A stretch of 10,080 nucleotides of DNA from Proteiniphilum sp. (GTDB lineage: Bacteria > Bacteroidota > Bacteroidia > Bacteroidales > Dysgonomonadaceae). The notes under the pieces were generated by a model that was not told the DNA's origin, searched no databases, and saw nothing but the letters and a program-made list of their open reading frames with translations. Of the stretch, positions 6,605 to 10,080 are shown in pieces. Position numbers and translations under genes: made by a program. Location of the stretch: positions 1 to 10,080 of the forward strand of contig JAAYFB010000074.1 in the NCBI GenBank assembly GCA_012728465.1, written 5' to 3'. How positions within the stretch are numbered: position 1 is the stretch's first letter; every line of letters starts with the position of its first letter.

Positions 6605-7789
6605 TTAATCAAAGGCGCCCATGCGAAGCATATTTACCTCTTTCTCTGATAAATATCTCCACTTTCCACGAGAAAGACTCTTCTTTGTCAATCCTGCAAA
6701 GTAAACTCTATCAAGCTTAATAACACGATATCCAAGAGATTCGAAAATCCTCCTAACTATACGGTTACGACCAGAATGTATTTCTATACCAACTTGCGAC
6801 AAGTCATCTTCAGTGACATAGCTAATAGCATCTGCATGCACCTCGCCATCTTCAAGCTCCATCCCGTCTGCAATCATTTGCATATGCTCCATTGCCACAG
6901 GTTTGTCAAGCCACACTTGATATATTTTTCTCTTTTCATATTTAGGATGTGTTAGCTTAGATGCTAAGTCACCATCATTAGTAAGCAACAGCACACCCGT
7001 TGTTCCTCTATCCAAACGACCTACAGGATAGATACGCTCTGTACAAGCTGACTTAACCAAATCCATAACAGTTTTGCGATTTTCTGGATCATCAGTTGTA
7101 GTTACAAATCCCTTAGGCTTGTTTAGTAAAACATAAACCTTGCTTTCTAGAGATACCACCTTATCGTTAAATTTAACCTCGTCGGCTCTAGTTATTTTAG
7201 ATCCAAGCTCTGAAACTACTTCTCCATTTACTTTTACTAGACCTGCCTCAATAAATTCGTCAGCCTCACGACGTGAACATACGCCTGCATTAGCTAAATA
7301 TTTATTTAAACGAATTGGTGTATTTGGATCGGCACTCTCTTTGTATTTTACTTGCTTAAATGCTTTTTTCTTTTTCAGCACCTTTTTAGGTCCATTTTGT
7401 CCACCTGATGCATAATTACGTCTTCTGTCGTCACCTCCAAAAGAGCGATCTCCGCCCGAAGGCCTTTGGCCATAACTTGTGCCACCTCCAGCAACTGATC
7501 TGTCTCCAACTCTTGGGCGACGTTTTCTCATTCCACCATCATCTTGTCCACCTTCGTTACGACGATTGTAGTTTCCCTCACCCCCTTGACGATAGCCTCC
7601 ATCTCTTGATGTTTGATAGTTATCGTTGTAGGACTGACGATAGTTACCTTCGCCTGACGATCTGTTTCTACCTTCTCCTTGTTGCGTTCTTCTATCAGAA
7701 CCGTAATTTCTGTTGGAATAAGAGTGTCTCTCATTGTTCGCATTATCGTAACCACGACTTGAGTGCGAATTGTTGTTGTTAGTTGTCAT
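6605..7789 (-). CDS. rluB: rRNA pseudouridine synthase, RsuA/RluB family, with long disordered N-terminal tail
   Basis: Converts a uridine in ribosomal RNA to pseudouridine; by family this is probably the large-subunit site made by RluB, but RluF, RluE and RsuA are relatives and the target is inferred. Residues 158-205 form an S4 RNA-binding domain (IRLNKYLANAGVCSRREADEFI, VKVNGEVV). The catalytic domain follows, with LLNKPKG (221-227), the signature PVGRLDRGTTGVLLLTNDG (255-273) whose D260 is the catalytic Asp, and the late motif SGRNRIVRRIFESLGYRV (339-356). Residues 1-135 are low complexity, rich in Asn, Gly, Arg, Ser, Tyr and Gln (EGNYRQ, GGEGNY, GGDRSFGG), followed by a Lys cluster (PKKVLKKKKAFK, 134-145). 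This tail is absent from E. coli RluB and is probably a flexible RNA-binding extension. It starts 85 bp after purB and is probably cotranscribed with it. Confidence 0.92.
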   Translation of the reverse strand: MTTNNNNSHSSRGYDNANNERHSYSNRNYGSDRRTQQGEGRNRSSGEGNYRQSYNDNYQTSRDGGYRQGGEGNYNRRNEGGQDDGGMRKRRPRVGDRSVAGGGTSYGQRPSGGDRSFGGDDRRRNYASGGQNGPKKVLKKKKAFKQVKYKESADPNTPIRLNKYLANAGVCSRREADEFIEAGLVKVNGEVVSELGSKITRADEVKFNDKVVSLESKVYVLLNKPKGFVTTTDDPENRKTVMDLVKSACTERIYPVGRLDRGTTGVLLLTNDGDLASKLTHPKYEKRKIYQVWLDKPVAMEHMQMIADGMELEDGEVHADAISYVTEDDLSQVGIEIHSGRNRIVRRIFESLGYRVIKLDRVYFAGLTKKSLSRGKWRYLSEKEVNMLRMGAFD

Positions 7790-7866
7790 CTTGTTTTTTC
7801 AATTTTAATTATCAATGACCTCACGGTCTTCTTTTTAAAAAATAAATTATTATTCTGTGATTTAAT

Positions 7867-7890
7867 TTACACTATTACAATCCAGTGTAA
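7867..7890 (-). terminator. Weak hairpin straddling the purB stop codon
   Basis: TTACACT (7867-7873) and AGTGTAA (7884-7890) form a 7-bp stem around a 10-base loop containing the purB stop. Only AT-rich sequence without a clean T-run follows on the minus strand. It may slow or partly end transcription before rluB, but read-through looks likely. Confidence 0.25.
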
Positions 7891-9218
7891 TTATGTGGCG
7901 TAATACTCTTTAGTTCCTTTTTTATATCCTCACTCAAATCAAGTGTATCAATAAATTCGGAAATGCTATTTTGAGTAATATGCTTATTAGTTCTAGTCAA
8001 GTCTTTCAGAGCCTCGTATGGCTTTGGATAACCCTCTCTTCTCAGTATAGTTTGAATTCCTTCTGCTACTACCGCCCAATTTTGATCCAAGTCGGCACTT
8101 ATAGCCTTTTCGTTTAATAACAATTTATTCAGACCTTTTGTTGTGCTTTTTATAGCAATTAATCCATGCGAGATTGGTAATCCTATATTTCGGGTTACTG
8201 TAGAGTCAGTCAAATCTCTTTGAAGCCTAGAGATTGGTAATTTAGCAGACAAATGCTCAAGCAAAGCATTAGCTATGCCAAGATTTCCTTCCGCGTTCTC
8301 AAAGTCAATAGGATTAACCTTATGTGGCATTGCTGAAGATCCAATTTCTCCCTCTTTAATTTTTTGTTTAAAGTATTCCATTGATATATATTGCCACGCA
8401 TCTCGAGTAAAATCAATAAGAATAGTATTAATGCGCTTAAGAGCATCAAACGAGGCAGCCAAATCATCATAATTAGATATTTGAGTTGTACACTCTTCAC
8501 GTATCAAACCCAATTTTTCTAACAAAAACTTATTACCAAAACTTTTCCAGTCAACTTCTGGATATGCCACATGGTGTGCATTAAAATTACCAGTAGCTCC
8601 GCCAAACTTACCTCGGGCAGGTATCGCCTTCAAGGCATCAATTTGAGTTCTAAGTCTATATTCATAAACTTGAAACTCTTTTCCTAAACGAGTAGGCGAA
8701 GCTGGTTGACCATGCGTGCGAGCCAACATTGAAACATCTTTCCACTCTTCTGCAAAAGCGCTTAACAAAGCTAACAAGCTTTCCAATTGTGGCATATACA
8801 CATTATTCAGTGCATCTTTGTACATCAAGGGTGTGGCAGTATTATTAATATCTTGCGATGTTAATCCAAAATGAATGAACTCTACATAATCGTGTAGATT
8901 AAGAGCCTCGAATTTTTCCTTCAAAAAATACTCAACAGCTTTCACATCGTGATTGGTTACTTTCTCAATATCTTTTATGCGTTGTGCATCTTGCTCAGTA
9001 AAGTTAGTAACTATACCTCTCAATAACTCAAATAAAGAATTATCAACTTTGTCGAGCGGAGAAATCTTTGATTCGCAAAGCGAAATAAAATATTCAATCT
9101 CTACATGTGTTCTATACTTTATCAATGCATATTCGGAAAAGTACTCAGCCAGCTCTGCTGTATTGTTTCTATAGCGTCCATCAATTGGAGAAATGGCAGT
9201 AAGTTTGTCAAGTTTCAT
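7875..9218 (-). CDS. purB: Adenylosuccinate lyase
   Basis: Cytoplasmic fumarase/aspartase-superfamily enzyme acting twice in purine synthesis: it releases fumarate from SAICAR to give AICAR, and from adenylosuccinate to give AMP. Length is 447 residues from the ATG at 9218 (E. coli 456). The start MKLDKLTAISPIDGRY matches the family N-terminus. The frame is open to a TTG at 9257, adding 13 hydrophobic residues that look like translated leader. Conserved regions in order: TNHDVKAVEYFLKEK (88-102), HFGLTSQDINN (116-126), RTHGQPASPT (167-176) with the catalytic-acid His, and the flexible signature loop GSSAMPHKVNP (293-303) with the catalytic Ser. QRDLTDST follows, and the C-terminus ends just after the ITPHNYTG segment. 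The organisation is that of the E. coli-type PurB. It is the first gene of the leftward purB-rluB unit. Confidence 0.97.
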   Translation of the reverse strand: MKLDKLTAISPIDGRYRNNTAELAEYFSEYALIKYRTHVEIEYFISLCESKISPLDKVDNSLFELLRGIVTNFTEQDAQRIKDIEKVTNHDVKAVEYFLKEKFEALNLHDYVEFIHFGLTSQDINNTATPLMYKDALNNVYMPQLESLLALLSAFAEEWKDVSMLARTHGQPASPTRLGKEFQVYEYRLRTQIDALKAIPARGKFGGATGNFNAHHVAYPEVDWKSFGNKFLLEKLGLIREECTTQISNYDDLAASFDALKRINTILIDFTRDAWQYISMEYFKQKIKEGEIGSSAMPHKVNPIDFENAEGNLGIANALLEHLSAKLPISRLQRDLTDSTVTRNIGLPISHGLIAIKSTTKGLNKLLLNEKAISADLDQNWAVVAEGIQTILRREGYPKPYEALKDLTRTNKHITQNSISEFIDTLDLSEDIKKELKSITPHNYTGL

Positions 9219-9353
9219 TATAAACAAAATCAGTATTAATATTTTTAGAAGTTTCAAAAAATCACTTTCTCTTCACACTTCACTTATCCATTAGTTGGTA
9301 GTCAGCACATTCAGATAAGTAATTTAGTTGTTTATCTATTTATTATTGGAATA

Positions 9354-9385
9354 CAAAAATAGTGATAATTTAGGTCGCATGGAAA
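9354..9385 (-). promoter_or_regulatory. Candidate purB promoter
   Basis: On the minus strand TATTTTTG (9354-9361) is a full match to TAnnTTTG. TTTC (9382-9385) stands 20 bases upstream where TTTG is expected. The start site near 9347 implies a rather long leader of about 128 bases, which carries an ACTTATC/GATAAGT inverted repeat (9282-9288 with 9314-9320). Confidence 0.45.
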
Positions 9386-9411
9386 TATTTTGAATTTTAT
9401 TTACGAAATGT

Positions 9412-9442
9412 TTTGCTGGCAAATAAAAAGTATCTATCTTTG
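9412..9442 (+). promoter_or_regulatory. Bacteroidetes-type promoter of the tRNA-Val genes
   Basis: TTTG (9412-9415), exactly 19 bases, then TATCTTTG (9435-9442) followed by C: a complete match to the TTTG-N19-TAnnTTTG consensus. Transcription should begin near 9449, about 49 bases before the first tRNA. It is divergent from the purB promoter. Confidence 0.8.
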
Positions 9443-9497
9443 CATCGCAATTAAGGAAAACAACAAGCCTTGACGGCAAATGAACATTGATATTTTG

Positions 9498-9572
9498 GGG
9501 CGTTTAGCTCAGCTGGTTCAGAGCATCTGCCTTACAAGCAGAGGGTCGGCGGTTCGAATCCGTCAACGCCCA
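9498..9572 (+). tRNA. tRNA-Val (anticodon UAC), copy 1
   Basis: Complete 75-base cloverleaf: acceptor GGGCGTT/AACGCCC with discriminator A, D-stem GCTC/GAGC, anticodon arm TCTGC-CTTACAA-GCAGA with TAC at 34-36, variable GGGTC, and T-arm GGCGG-TTCGAAT-CCGTC with one G-U pair. UAC reads valine GUN codons. No CCA is encoded; CTT follows. It is identical to copy 2 over its whole length and is probably read from the same promoter. Confidence 0.97.
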
Positions 9573-9667
9573 CTTCCCAAACGATCAACTTGTTAATCGA
9601 ATAGATTTTCAGGTTTTTTTATTGCAAATATTATAAATATTATTTTATAATTTAGGCAAAATTATTG

Positions 9668-9742
9668 GGGCGTTTAGCTCAGCTGGTTCAGAGCATCTGC
9701 CTTACAAGCAGAGGGTCGGCGGTTCGAATCCGTCAACGCCCA
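9668..9742 (+). tRNA. tRNA-Val (anticodon UAC), copy 2
   Basis: Identical to the copy 170 bp upstream over all 75 bases, while the spacer between them is unrelated AT-rich sequence. Here the bases after the discriminator are CCA (9743-9745), so the mature end may be encoded; copy 1 lacks this, and a chance match is possible. It is probably cotranscribed with copy 1. A TAATTTAG -7-like box just upstream is too weak to claim as a promoter. Confidence 0.97.
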
Positions 9743-9799
9743 CCAAGACATATTATTAGTGAATGTCAATAAAAGACAAAAGCTTCAATTAGGAAATAT

Positions 9800-9836
9800 A
9801 AATCCTGTTAGTCAATAGATTAACAGGATTTTTTTT
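9800..9836 (+). terminator. Rho-independent terminator of the tRNA-Val unit
   Basis: AATCCTGTTA (9801-9810) and TAACAGGATT (9821-9830) form a perfect 10-bp stem with a 10-base loop, followed by six more Ts. It lies about 57 bases past the second tRNA-Val and closes the unit. Confidence 0.9.
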
Positions 9837-9929
9837 GTTAGAGTTTCCATGCCTCGCAATAAAGAGAATATAGTTGTTTTCAAAGACTTGGCATTAGTAG
9901 AACGACTTGGGGTTGCTCTTGTTTATTAA
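9837..9929 (+). pseudogene. Remnant of an AlbA/RecG-like ATP-binding regulator (C-terminal part)
   Basis: An in-frame stretch reads VRVSMPRNKE, then VFKDL, then LVERLG, and stops at 9927-9929. From memory this matches the conserved block (PRNKxLxxVFxDLxLVExLGSGI) near the C-terminus of AlbA_2/HATPase_c_4 proteins, often annotated as RecG-like helicases or ATP-binding transcriptional regulators, which are common accessory genes. The similarity extends upstream of the only ATG (9849), and the expected SGI.RI continuation is replaced by VALVY and a stop. The bulk of the gene is absent: the tRNA-Val terminator lies directly upstream. I read it as a gene fragment. A genuine 26-residue peptide is unlikely. 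Confidence 0.5.
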
Positions 9930-9948
9930 CAGAAGGAAAACTAGAGAT

Positions 9949-10065
9949 ATGACTCAAGAAAAAGAAACTGCAAATCCACAACAGTACAGCCTAATTTCTA
10001 ATTTTACTAATCAGACGAATGAATACGGAATTGAAGTGCATGTATTAAATGAAATGATTTGGTAA
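9949..10065 (+). pseudogene. Possible truncated RhuM-like gene start
   Basis: An open frame of 38 codons begins with ATG at 9949 after a purine-rich stretch (AGAAGGAAAA). Its last part, EYGIEVHVLNEMIW, resembles from memory the N-terminal block of RhuM-family proteins (pattern xLEVRxEDExVWLxQxQMAELF). The frame then ends in TAA right after the Trp, where LTQ-type residues are expected. In the next frame the sequence continues as LM-containing codons to the window edge, which suggests a frameshift. The phrase NEYGIE also recalls DinD-type proteins, so the family is uncertain. Both types are typical of mobile or accessory DNA. A frameshifted gene or a short fragment are both possible because the window ends 15 bases later. 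Confidence 0.35.
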
Positions 10066-10080
10066 AACTAATGCCTATAC

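Noticed and set aside
7140..7782. Frames antisense to, or shifted within, rluB
   Set aside because: The biased codons of the low-complexity tail leave the other frames open. None has a recognisable domain or promoter.
7817..7828. GACC-GTGA-GGTC mini-hairpin (GNRA-type loop) upstream of rluB
   Set aside because: It has only four base pairs with no extension, which is too weak to call a regulatory element without conservation data.
8273..9174. Shadow frames inside purB
   Set aside because: PurB is intact and conserved across this stretch, and the extra frames show no family signature.
1..10080. CRISPR array, insertion sequence, phage genes or a complete defence system
   Set aside because: I found no regularly spaced repeats, no transposase or integrase frames and no defence-gene signatures, apart from the short remnants at the right edge.

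Overview
The window looks like chromosomal DNA from a low-GC member of the Bacteroidetes, most likely order Bacteroidales. Three things point there: promoters of the form TTTG-N19-TAnnTTTG ahead of both tRNA loci, A-rich leaders instead of Shine-Dalgarno sites, and the character of the proteins (a bacterial-type AspRS, an RluB-like enzyme with a long Gly/Arg/Asn-rich N-terminal tail, and a small exported protein resembling an uncharacterised Bacteroidetes type). The species cannot be named from this sequence alone.

Layout. Positions 1-323 hold a tRNA-Pro(UGG) gene on the minus strand with its terminator and, further downstream, a decayed second copy of the same tRNA/terminator unit. aspS (475-2232) reads rightward, divergently from tRNA-Pro. 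A gene-free stretch of about 250 bp with two hairpins separates it from the leftward genes: a small exported protein (2481-2894), lepA (2983-4770), asnS (5057-6454), rluB-like (6605-7789) and purB (7875-9218). Transcription of this leftward block probably starts at purB and runs through rluB to a strong terminator at 6551-6592, restarts at asnS, and restarts again ahead of lepA and the small gene. From 9412 rightward come a textbook promoter, two identical tRNA-Val(UAC) genes and a strong terminator. Then come about 240 bp holding what look like remains of two accessory genes, one like the C-terminus of an AlbA/RecG-like ATP-binding regulator and one like the N-terminus of a RhuM protein.

Function. 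Almost everything here serves translation: two class II aminoacyl-tRNA synthetases (Asp, Asn), the ribosomal GTPase EF4/LepA, an rRNA pseudouridine synthase and tRNAs. purB adds purine and AMP synthesis. I see no complete mobile element, CRISPR array or defence system. The least ordinary parts are the decayed tRNA-Pro duplicate at the left edge, the gene remnants at the right edge, the exported protein, and several strong hairpins without U-tracts. Two start codons need care: the longest readings of asnS and purB begin at TTG codons, but the family-consistent starts are internal ATGs at 6454 and 9218.
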